Source: Planctomycetia bacterium
GTDB lineage: Bacteria; Planctomycetota; Planctomycetia; Gemmatales; Gemmataceae
Length of the DNA: 12,203 bases
Assembly: GCA_005773755.1 (NCBI GenBank)
Contig: SXHE01000095.1
Span: forward strand, 1-12,203
Reading direction: 5' to 3'
The notes below the pieces were generated by a model, which did no database searches, was not told the origin of the DNA, and saw nothing but the letters and a program-made list of their open reading frames with translations. Both the position numbers and the translations under genes were made by a program. Shown here one piece after another: positions 6,378-12,203 of the stretch. Position 1 is the stretch's first letter, and each line of letters begins with the position of its first letter.

Positions 6378-8150
6378 ATGTATATCGGTACGCGCGTGTT
6401 GTGGTCGGGGGCGGTGCTGGCGTTCGCGCTTGTCGCTTCGGCCGACGCGCCGAAGGCGGTCGACCTGTCGGACCTGCGCGACGCGATCACGACCGCGGGC
6501 AAGCGCGGCGAGAACGTGGACGACATCAAGCGCGCGCTCGACGCGCTCGAGAAGGCGCTCGCCAAAGGTGGTGCGGCACCGAAGGAGGCAGCGCGGGCCG
6601 AACTCGCAGCGGTGCGCCGGGCGGTCGAGGCCGCGGCCCGCAAGGGCGAGAAGGTGGACGGCATCGCAAAGGAACTCGACGACGTCGAGAAGGCACTGAC
6701 GGGCCGCGTGTTCGTGCGCATGGACAAGGCGCAGGTTAGTGCCTTCGCTACGGAAGTGCTGAGAGGAACCGACCACCTGGCCCAGCGCGCCTATCGTCAG
6801 GTGCCGGTCATCGAGTTGGCCGACCGCGCGGTGGACGGGTTGTATCTGGCTGCGGGCGAGGCCGTTCCCGACGAGGTGAAGCAGGAGCGAGCGCGGCGGC
6901 CGAAGGGCGTCGCCGTGGACCCGCGGCCGTTGCTGGAAGCCGCGCGCGACGCGCTCGGCAAGCGCGACGATCTGGCCGATTCGCGCGACGTGCTCGCGGC
7001 GCTCAAGCACGCCTGCGGTGCCTTCGACGAACCGACCACCGCGCTGACGCCCGAAGCGATGACTCGGATGCGCTCGCAACAGTACCAGAACGGGCTGGGT
7101 GAAGTCGGCGTTCAGTTGCGCCGGGTCACGGACCGCATCGAGGTCGTGACGCCGTTCAAGGACGGCCCCGCGTACAAAGCCGGGCTGCGCGCGGGCGACA
7201 TCATCACGCAGTTCAAGTTGTTCGAGGACGCTCAAGGGAAGCCGCTCGTCGCGCCAACCGCTCTCACGCCCGCAACGCTGAAGGCCGAGAACACCGACGG
7301 CGTGTTGTGGGGGCGTGTGGGCGCGCGCGTGGAGCTCACGGTCGCGCGCCCCGGTGCGAAGCCCGTGCCCCTCGCGCTCACACTCGCGCGCGTCAAGCGC
7401 GAGGGCTTGGTCGGCCACCGGCGGCTGGCCGATGACACCTGGGACTACCTTCTCGACGAGAAACTCGGCGTCTACTACGTCCGCGTACTCGACTTCCACC
7501 GCGCGGATTTGGCGAATGAACTCAACCTGTTGCTCACCAAGTTCGAGGCCCAGAAGATCAAGAGTTTGGTGCTCGACCTGCGGTTCGCCGGCAGTGGGCT
7601 GATCGACACCGCGGTCTGGGTCGCGGACGTGTTCGTTGATAACCCGCTCATCGTCGAACTGCGCGGGCGCACGAGCGGCGCGGAGAAGAAGATGGGACGG
7701 CGCACCGGGAGCCGGCTGCTGTTCCCGGTGGTGTGCCTGACGAGTGGCACGAGCGGCACCTGCCCGGAGCTGGTCGCGGCGTGCCTGCAAGACCACAAGC
7801 GCGCGGTGATCGTGGGCGAGCGCACCGGCGGGCGGGCCAGCGTGCAGAACTATTTCGCGCTGGAGCGCGGCACACTCCGCATCACCACCGCGCACGCCTA
7901 CCGTCCCAGTGGCAAGCCCCTCGACCGCGACACGGCCCCGGCCGACCGCCCGGACGAGTGGGGCGTGACCCCCGACCCCGGCTTCGCGGTCGAGCTAACG
8001 AAACCGGAGCGCGACGACCTGCGCGACGACCTCGAAACTCGCTGCACCATCACCCACCGCGACACCCCGAAGAGGGACGCGAAGGAGTTCAAAGACCGCC
8101 AATTGGCGAAGGCGCTCGAACACCTCCGGGAAAAGGCGAAACAAGAGTAG
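6378..8150 (+). CDS. Exported PDZ plus S41 (C-terminal processing protease-like) protein with changed dyad residues
   Basis: A 590-residue protein with a signal peptide (about 1-24, ASADA-P). Helical repeats at 33-64 and 79-110 are followed by a linker, a PDZ domain (about 239-340; GVQLRRVTDRIEVVTPF, GPAYKAGLRAGDII) and an S41 peptidase fold (about 365-535). S41 hallmarks are present: SLVLDLRFAGSGLIDTA for the usual LDLR.NPGG, ELVAACLQDHKRAVIVGERTGG, and GVTPDPGF. The catalytic positions are altered. Aligned without gaps to E. coli Prc around S452 and K477, they are T461 (SGTSGTCPE) and R486 (GGRASVQ). It may be a pseudoprotease, or S459/T461 may act in a modified site. Start choice: GGAGG at 6362-6366 suits either GTG 6375 or ATG 6378; ATG is given because the signal peptide follows directly. 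It is divergent from the sulfatase. Confidence 0.83.
   Translation: MYIGTRVLWSGAVLAFALVASADAPKAVDLSDLRDAITTAGKRGENVDDIKRALDALEKALAKGGAAPKEAARAELAAVRRAVEAAARKGEKVDGIAKELDDVEKALTGRVFVRMDKAQVSAFATEVLRGTDHLAQRAYRQVPVIELADRAVDGLYLAAGEAVPDEVKQERARRPKGVAVDPRPLLEAARDALGKRDDLADSRDVLAALKHACGAFDEPTTALTPEAMTRMRSQQYQNGLGEVGVQLRRVTDRIEVVTPFKDGPAYKAGLRAGDIITQFKLFEDAQGKPLVAPTALTPATLKAENTDGVLWGRVGARVELTVARPGAKPVPLALTLARVKREGLVGHRRLADDTWDYLLDEKLGVYYVRVLDFHRADLANELNLLLTKFEAQKIKSLVLDLRFAGSGLIDTAVWVADVFVDNPLIVELRGRTSGAEKKMGRRTGSRLLFPVVCLTSGTSGTCPELVAACLQDHKRAVIVGERTGGRASVQNYFALERGTLRITTAHAYRPSGKPLDRDTAPADRPDEWGVTPDPGFAVELTKPERDDLRDDLETRCTITHRDTPKRDAKEFKDRQLAKALEHLREKAKQE
6474..6707 (+). repeat. Two helical repeats inside the S41-like protein
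   Basis: Residues 33-64 (LRDAITTAGKRGENVDDI...ALDALEKALAKG) and 79-110 (VRRAVEAAARKGEKVDGI...ELDDVEKALTGR) align without gaps at a 46-residue offset (138 bases). They share about half their residues, including [KR]GE.VD.I and L[DE]..EKAL. Both are predicted amphipathic helices separated by a G-E-x-V-D turn. The duplication is in protein sequence; the DNA has diverged. Confidence 0.65.
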
Positions 8151-8160
8151 GCGGGCGTCA

Positions 8161-8185
8161 ACACCGCACGACGTTCGCGCGGTGT
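8161..8185 (+). terminator. Hairpin after the S41-like gene, possible terminator
   Basis: ACACCGC (8161-8167) pairs with GCGGTGT (8179-8185). Inside it, CGA (8169-8171) pairs with TCG (8175-8177), leaving a 3-base loop and one A-C mismatch. It begins 11 bases after the TAG at 8148-8150. GTTCACCC follows rather than a T-tract, so intrinsic termination is uncertain; it may be a Rho-assisted or transcript-end-protecting structure. Confidence 0.4.
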
Positions 8186-8495
8186 GTTCACCCAATGTGG
8201 AATCCTCTGGCAGTTGAATAGGAATCGCGGCTTTGCACGACGAATCGGATCCAGGCCAATAGCGCCAAGCGATTGCGGCTCGGATTGGCTGCAACAGAAC
8301 TGTTGAGACGCCCGAAACTGCCGATCCGTGCCGAAAAGTGCCCGCTTCCGTCGGGCGCTCTCGCTCCGTTCTCGATTCGTTGGGCAAAGCCAGGGCCGTT
8401 TGCGGCTCCAGAACAAGGTGACCGCTCAACACCCGCCTACACCAACTTACCCAAGATCCCTTCCTGCGTAGCCCTGCCTCTCCTTCAGGTCCGGC
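8186..8495. other. Non-coding stretch upstream of the lptD-like promoter
   Basis: About 310 bases without a supported gene. The frame of the downstream gene stays open through it from 8273, but the codons use mixed third positions (many A and T), unlike the strongly G/C-ending neighbours, and the peptide has no family resemblance. Small inverted repeats are visible: GCCAAT (8255-8260) with ATTGGC (8284-8289), and GCCCG (8340-8344) with CGGGC (8352-8356). I see no tRNA, riboswitch or recognisable RNA family. Confidence 0.5.
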
Positions 8496-8523
8496 TTGAT
8501 TCGTCCGGCCCCTTGCCTATAGT
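8496..8523 (+). promoter_or_regulatory. Sigma70-like promoter of the lptD-like/dgkA operon
   Basis: TTGATT (8496-8501) and TATAGT (8518-8523) are separated by 16 bases, a good vegetative promoter match in an otherwise GC-rich context. The predicted transcript starts near 8530, giving a leader of roughly 34 bases before the GTG at 8564. This placement excludes longer in-frame starts of the gene upstream. Confidence 0.6.
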
Positions 8524-8563
8524 CCCCGGCCTTCAAGTACTACACTTGCGCCGGAGAAGCCGC

Positions 8564-11290
8564 GTGCGGAGCGGGCGGGTTACAACTTGGTTCGCGATCT
8601 TCGCGACGCTTCTGGCCGCGCCGGACGCGCTCGCGCAGCCGATCCGCCGCGTCGCGGCACTGGACGTGCCGTTCGGCGGCGCGCCCGCGCTGCCGACCGA
8701 CGGGATGCTCGCCCCTATGTCGCCGGTGCCGCCGCGAACCGCGTACCAGCCGCCGCGCCGCGACCCCGACGGGGTGCCGTACGAGCCGGACTTCACGCTG
8801 CCCGACGGCAGTTCGATCCCGGTGCCGCAGTCGAAGACCCGCGAGATCCGGCTCGGCCGCCGGTACGGGACCGCGAACAACCTGGACAGCGTTGCGCTGC
8901 CCGACGGCTCGCGCCGGTTCCTGCTCACCGGCGGGTGGGTGGTGAACGTGGCCGCGCGCGACGGCACAGACGCCACCGAGTTCGCGGCCGACGACATCGT
9001 CATTTGGACACGCGGGCTCGCCATCGACAACGTCCGCAACGGGTTCAACACGACCGGCGACGGGAAGACCGAAGTCGAAGTGTACATGTCCGGCAACGTG
9101 ATCATCCGCACGACGCAAGGCAAGGGCGCGACGCCCACCAGCCAAACGCTGCGGGCCGAAGAAGTGTACTACGACGTGGAGCGCAACCGCGCGATCGCGG
9201 TCCGGGCCGATCTGGAAATGTCGATCCCCAACTCGCCGGACCCCCTTCACCTGAAGGGCGAAGAAGTGCGGCGGCTCGACGTCGAGAACTGGGAGATGTT
9301 GCGGGCCACGATGAACGCGAGCAAACTGCCCAGCGACCCCGGCCTGCGGCTCGACGCCGAACGGTTCACGCTCAGTCAGAGGAAGGTGGTCCGCCGGAAC
9401 ATCTTCGGCATCCCGATCCGCGACCTGGAAACGGGCGCGACCGTCGAGACGACGGAGCAACTCGTTACCGGCAAGCAGGTGGTGACGCGACTGGCCGGGG
9501 TGCCGGTGTTCTACCTGCCCACGCTGCGGACCGACGCGAGCGACCCGCTCGGCCCACTTCAAGGGCTGAGTGCCGGTCAGAACCGCCAATTCGGGGCCCA
9601 ACTGTTCACCACCTGGGACTTCTACGAACTGCTCGCGCTGCGCCCGCCGTCGGGCCACCGGTGGACGCTGAATCTGGACTACCTGAGTAAGCGCGGCCCG
9701 GCCGCGGGAACGGACTACTCGTACCGCGTGCCCGGCGCGGAGCCTAGCGACCCGAACCTCGGCAACGGGCTGTTGAAGTTGTACGGCATTTCGGACGGCG
9801 GCAACGATTTGCTCGGCGCGGACCGCGACCGGTTCCGCAAGAACCCGTCGTTCCGCGGCCGCGCCCAGTGGTTGCACCAGCAAGAGGTGGCCGAAGGATT
9901 GTACTTCCAAGGGCAACTCGCCTACCTGAGCGACAAGAACTTTCTGGAGCAGTACTACAAGCAGGAGTTCGATTTCGGGCCGAACCAGGAGACGTTCGCG
10001 TACCTCGCGTGGCAGCGGCGCAACTTCGGCACGTCGACTCTGGTGGAAGGGCGGGTCAACCGCGAGTGGGTGAGCGAGACGAACTCGCTCCCGCGCGGCG
10101 ACGCTCACCTGCTGGGGCAGACGTTCTTCAACGACCGGTTCGTGTACGGGATGCGCGCCAGCGCCGGATTCTACCAGTCGCGGCCGAGCGAGATCCCGCC
10201 GTTCGCGCTGTTGCCCACGGACCGGCGCACCGAGACTGGCCGGTTCAACTTGTGGCAAGAGCTGAGCGTCCCGTTCGAGTTGGGGCCGGTGAAGCTCGCG
10301 CCCTACGGCGTGCTCGACCTGGCCGAATACACCAACGACCTGAACGGCAACGAGGTCGGCCGCGCGTACGGGGCCGGCGGCGCGCGGGCCAGCGTCCCGT
10401 TCTCCCGGCTGTACGGCGACGTGACCAGCGAGCTATTGAACCTGCGCGGCCTATATCACAAGGCGACCCTCGGCGCGAACTACCGCTACGCTCGGTCCAA
10501 CGTGCCGTACACGCACCTGCCGCTGCTCGATCGGCTGAACGACGACGCCATCGACCAGGGTTGGCGCAACATCACCCCGATGCAAAATCTGTTCGTGCCG
10601 GGACTCGACGGCCCGCGCCTCGCCGCCGCACCGGGGTACAGCCCGTTCAACCCGCAACTGTACGCGATCCGCCGCGTGGTCGAGAACCGCACCGACACGC
10701 TCGACGACGTGAACGTGCTCCAGATGGACTTGCGCCAGCGGTTCCAGACCAAGCGCGGCCATCCCGGGATGGAGCACACGGTCGATTTCCTCACCTTCGA
10801 CGTGTCCGCGTCGTACTTCCCGAACGCGAAGCGCGACAACTGCGGCCACCCGTTCGCGTTCCTCGAATACGCCACGACGTGGAACATCGGCGACCGCACC
10901 TCGCTCGTGTCCAACGGCTGGTTCGAGCCGTACGAGGGCGGCTCGAGGTACTGGAACGCCGGGGTGTACCTGAACCGCACCGACCGTACCAGCCTGTACC
11001 TGGGCTACCGCCAGACGGACCCGCTCAACAGCAAGGCGGTGAACATGAACCTGGGCTACCAGCTCAGCCACCGGTACTACGTCAGCGCCGGCGTGAGCTA
11101 CGACTTCGGCCTCAGCCAGGCGCTGTCCAACTCGCTGACGCTGACGCGGACGGGGCCGGACCTGACGGTGTCTCTGGGATTCACCTACACCGCGTTCGTG
11201 AACGCCTTCGGATTCCAGTTCCTGGTGGTGCCGAACCTGGCCGCGGCGGGCGGGCGGGTGGGCTCACCGGTCGGCACGACCCGGAGGTGA
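8564..11290 (+). CDS. lptD: LptD/OstA-like LPS-assembly outer-membrane protein
   Basis: A 908-residue exported protein. The start is GTG 8564, with GGAG at 8553-8556 (7-base spacing) and a promoter just upstream; it yields a clean signal peptide (residues 1-24, ending ALA-Q). A proline-rich linker runs to about residue 90. Residues about 125-220 look like an OstA/LptA-type jellyroll (FAADDIVIWTRG, EVYMSGNVII, TLRAEEVYYDVERNRAIA). LAGVPVFYLPTLR (about 311-323) matches the LptD element leading into the barrel. The rest, to the C terminus, is alternating beta strands with many aromatic residues (AYLSDKNFLEQYY, LYLGYRQTDPLN, YVSAGVSYDFGL), as in a large barrel. LptD inserts lipopolysaccharide into the outer leaflet with LptE. 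Only one cysteine is seen (DNCGHPF, about residue 759), so the disulfide pairs of E. coli LptD are absent. A kinase gene follows at once. Another large planctomycete barrel is the alternative. Confidence 0.75.
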   Translation: MRSGRVTTWFAIFATLLAAPDALAQPIRRVAALDVPFGGAPALPTDGMLAPMSPVPPRTAYQPPRRDPDGVPYEPDFTLPDGSSIPVPQSKTREIRLGRRYGTANNLDSVALPDGSRRFLLTGGWVVNVAARDGTDATEFAADDIVIWTRGLAIDNVRNGFNTTGDGKTEVEVYMSGNVIIRTTQGKGATPTSQTLRAEEVYYDVERNRAIAVRADLEMSIPNSPDPLHLKGEEVRRLDVENWEMLRATMNASKLPSDPGLRLDAERFTLSQRKVVRRNIFGIPIRDLETGATVETTEQLVTGKQVVTRLAGVPVFYLPTLRTDASDPLGPLQGLSAGQNRQFGAQLFTTWDFYELLALRPPSGHRWTLNLDYLSKRGPAAGTDYSYRVPGAEPSDPNLGNGLLKLYGISDGGNDLLGADRDRFRKNPSFRGRAQWLHQQEVAEGLYFQGQLAYLSDKNFLEQYYKQEFDFGPNQETFAYLAWQRRNFGTSTLVEGRVNREWVSETNSLPRGDAHLLGQTFFNDRFVYGMRASAGFYQSRPSEIPPFALLPTDRRTETGRFNLWQELSVPFELGPVKLAPYGVLDLAEYTNDLNGNEVGRAYGAGGARASVPFSRLYGDVTSELLNLRGLYHKATLGANYRYARSNVPYTHLPLLDRLNDDAIDQGWRNITPMQNLFVPGLDGPRLAAAPGYSPFNPQLYAIRRVVENRTDTLDDVNVLQMDLRQRFQTKRGHPGMEHTVDFLTFDVSASYFPNAKRDNCGHPFAFLEYATTWNIGDRTSLVSNGWFEPYEGGSRYWNAGVYLNRTDRTSLYLGYRQTDPLNSKAVNMNLGYQLSHRYYVSAGVSYDFGLSQALSNSLTLTRTGPDLTVSLGFTYTAFVNAFGFQFLVVPNLAAAGGRVGSPVGTTRR
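11283..11287 (+). promoter_or_regulatory. Ribosome binding site of the dgkA-like gene inside the lptD-like gene end
   Basis: GGAGG lies in the last sense codons of the upstream gene, whose TGA is 11288-11290. It is 5 bases before the GTG at 11293. A second GTG at 11287 overlaps the GGAGG itself and is therefore a poor start. This decides the start of the downstream gene and suggests coupled translation. Confidence 0.65.
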
Positions 11291-11292
11291 CC

Positions 11293-11697
11293 GTGACCGC
11301 GGACGACGCGCCCGCGCGGAACAAGCCGCGCCGCTGGCGCGACAAATTCAACGAAGCGTTCCGCGGCGTGAAGAAGGGCGTGCGCGGGCAGTCCAGCTTC
11401 TCGGTTCACTTCTTCTTCGCGGTGGTCGCACTGATGGCCGCGGTCGCGCTGGAGTGCAACCACTACGAATGGTGTCTGGTGATCGGGTGCGTGGGACTGG
11501 TGCTGACGGCGGAACTGTTCAACAGCGCGCTCGAGATGCTCTTTCGCGGGCTGGAACCGGAGGCGCGGGACCGCGTGTATCACAGCCTGGACATTGCGGC
11601 GGGCGCGGTTCTGGTCGCCGGGCTGACCGCCGCAACGATCGGCGGCATCATCTTCGGCCGCAAGCTGCTCCTGCTGTTCCACCTGATCCCGGCGTGA
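11293..11697 (+). CDS. dgkA: DgkA-family diacylglycerol/undecaprenol kinase with variant active site
   Basis: A 134-residue membrane protein of the prokaryotic DgkA family, which phosphorylates diacylglycerol or undecaprenol with ATP at the inner membrane. Order: a basic N terminus, an amphipathic helix (FNEAFRGVKKGVRG, 19-32), and three membrane segments (about 38-55, 60-80 and 100-121). The signature ELFNSALE (74-81) matches E. coli E69, N72 and E76 without gaps, and D100 matches D95. Three usual residues are changed in the same gap-free alignment: Q33 for E28, R85 for D80 and L99 for K94. The family call is firm from length, topology and signature, but activity is uncertain. GTG 11293 follows the lptD-like stop by 2 bases and uses GGAGG at 11283-11287, so the pair forms an operon. 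Lipid phosphate recycling beside LPS export is a plausible, inferred link. Confidence 0.82.
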   Translation: MTADDAPARNKPRRWRDKFNEAFRGVKKGVRGQSSFSVHFFFAVVALMAAVALECNHYEWCLVIGCVGLVLTAELFNSALEMLFRGLEPEARDRVYHSLDIAAGAVLVAGLTAATIGGIIFGRKLLLLFHLIPA

Positions 11698-11775
11698 CCG
11701 CTTCTCTGGAGCCGGCCTCAGTGAGCCCGGGAGCTGCACGGCGCGTGTAGTTCCGGCCCCACCGAGACCTGCTCC
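11698..11775. other. Short gap after the dgkA-like gene
   Basis: Seventy-eight bases between the kinase stop and the convergent terminator. It is GC-rich with no open frame of interest. GAGCCGGCC at 11709-11717 is the reverse complement of bases 11801-11809 within the following hairpin, so an alternative long-range pairing is possible in a + strand transcript. Confidence 0.35.
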
Positions 11776-11810
11776 AGAAAAGAAAGAGCCGACCCGAACG
11801 GGCCGGCTCT
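11776..11810 (-). terminator. Rho-independent terminator of the right-edge gene
   Basis: Bases 11785-11810 form a stem of about 11 bp with a GAAC-type loop: AGAGCCGACCCG opposite CGGGCCGGCTCT. There is one A-C mismatch on the + strand, which becomes a G-U pair on the minus strand. Read on the minus strand, the stem is followed by TTCTTTTCT (complement of 11776-11784), a good U-tract. It lies 22 bases after the minus-strand stop at 11833-11835. The better pairing and U-tract on the minus strand set its direction, although it may also stop + strand transcripts from the kinase gene. Confidence 0.75.
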
Positions 11811-11832
11811 GGTACGTTGTCCCCGTCACCCG

Positions 11833-12203
11833 TCACTCCTTCTTCTTCACCTTCTCGAACTCCAGCGTGGTGCCGTCGGCGTCGCTGATGGTGAGCTTCT
11901 CGCCCTTGATCACACACTTCTGCTCGTGCCGCTTCGACCCGCCCAGTTCCTTCGTGAAGTTCCACACCACCTTGTCACCGGTTTCGAGCGTGTAGGTGCC
12001 CACGAAGTCGCCGATCGGCGTGTTGTAGGTCATCTTACCGTCCTTCGTGAACGACACCTTCAGCGTACCGGCCGGGATCTCGTTCCCTTTCACGGTGCCG
12101 GCCAGCGACGACCACTTCGTGTCCTCGATCTTGCCCTTGTTGTTGGACACGTTCTTGTCGTCCTTCTTGGCGACCTTGACGCGATCGAAGTCGAGCGTGG
12201 TGC
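11833..12203 (-). CDS. Tandem-domain protein resembling Gemmata family TIGR03066 (partial)
   Basis: The frame is open from the window edge to the TGA at 11833-11835, giving 122 codons. It contains one whole small domain: KWSSLAGTVKG, then PAGTLKVSFTKDGKMTYN, GTYTLETGDKVVW and a closing ISDADGTTLEFEKVK. This order (a Trp and an L.G segment, a FTKDGK strand, GTY.....DK, and a final EF.[KR]VK) resembles the lipocalin-like TIGR03066/TIGR03067 paralogous families of Gemmata and relatives, whose function is unknown. At the window edge the in-frame peptide TTLDFDRVK repeats the C-terminal TTLEFEKVK 110 residues earlier. The gene therefore probably holds at least two tandem domains and continues leftward in protein sense beyond the window. 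An internal GTG (12148-12150) could start a single-domain protein but has only a weak AAGGA upstream. It ends with lysines and its own terminator. Confidence 0.65.
   Translation of the reverse strand, partial: TTLDFDRVKVAKKDDKNVSNNKGKIEDTKWSSLAGTVKGNEIPAGTLKVSFTKDGKMTYNTPIGDFVGTYTLETGDKVVWNFTKELGGSKRHEQKCVIKGEKLTISDADGTTLEFEKVKKKE
11845..12201 (-). repeat. Domain-end repeat with 110-residue period
   Basis: The nine-residue strands TTLDFDRVK (12175-12201) and TTLEFEKVK (11845-11871) are both on the minus strand in the same frame, 330 bases apart. All differences are conservative (D/E, D/E, R/K). They mark the ends of two successive domain copies; most of the first copy is outside the window. 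Confidence 0.6.

Noticed and set aside
6240..7895. Long minus-strand extension of the sulfatase frame, antisense to the S41-like gene
   Set aside because: It is stop-free only because of GC-rich codon bias. The + strand encodes clear PDZ and S41 domains, and the sulfatase signal peptide begins at 6239.
8540..10258. 572-codon minus-strand ORF opposite the LptD-like gene
   Set aside because: The peptide is rich in Arg, Val, Ala and Pro with no domain pattern, while the + strand has promoter, ribosome site, signal peptide and barrel features.
9868..11292. Upstream extension of the DgkA reading frame through the LptD-like gene
   Set aside because: It is a shifted-frame shadow. The kinase begins at GTG 11293, with GGAGG upstream and normal family length.
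11709..11809. Distant inverted repeat GAGCCGGCC / GGCCGGCTC as an attachment or mobile-element end
   Set aside because: The right arm is part of the local terminator, no direct repeats or transposase are present, and 9-base matches of this composition are expected by chance.
1..12203. Search for defence system, CRISPR, phage or insertion-sequence signatures
   Set aside because: No spaced direct repeats, transposase, integrase, nuclease or toxin-antitoxin motifs were found; the content is ordinary chromosomal envelope and exported-protein genes.

Overview
The window looks like chromosomal DNA from a planctomycete of the Gemmataceae (Gemmata-like). It is very GC-rich. It carries a Cys-type sulfatase directly upstream of a planctomycete-style CxxCH protein, a C-terminal-processing-protease relative with PDZ domain, an LptD-like outer-membrane protein, a DgkA-family kinase with an unusual active site, and at the right edge a small domain resembling the Gemmata paralogous family TIGR03066. 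No mobile element, CRISPR array, tRNA or rRNA is visible.

Layout. 1-191 (+) is the tail of a CnoX/YbbN-type thioredoxin-TPR chaperone, closed by a hairpin terminator that overlaps the end of the convergent gene. 213-2968 (-) is a two-gene operon of polytopic membrane proteins with a 4-base ATGA overlap: a GT87/DUF2029-type glycosyltransferase followed by a GT-C-like protein. 3110-3553 (+) is a small membrane-anchored orphan, divergent from that operon and convergent, with 3 bases between stops, with 3557-4801. 3557-6239 (-) is a sulfatase then di-haem-type cytochrome operon. 6378-8150 (+), divergent from the sulfatase, is an exported PDZ plus S41-fold protein whose Ser/Lys dyad positions are Thr and Arg. 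8151-8563 is a non-coding stretch ending in a good sigma70-like promoter. 8564-11290 (+) is an LptD/OstA-like protein followed within a few bases by a DgkA-family gene (11293-11697). 11833-12203 (-) is a partial tandem-domain protein with its own terminator.

How the genes relate. Most of the window concerns the cell envelope and exported proteins: lipid-linked sugar transfer (inferred), sulfate-ester removal, LPS export to the outer membrane, and lipid phosphorylation. The LptD-DgkA and sulfatase-cytochrome pairs are probably co-transcribed. The most unusual observations are the S41-fold protein with both dyad residues changed, the DgkA homologue lacking residues equivalent to E. coli E28 and K94, and internal duplications in three exported or small proteins. 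I see no clear new multi-gene system.
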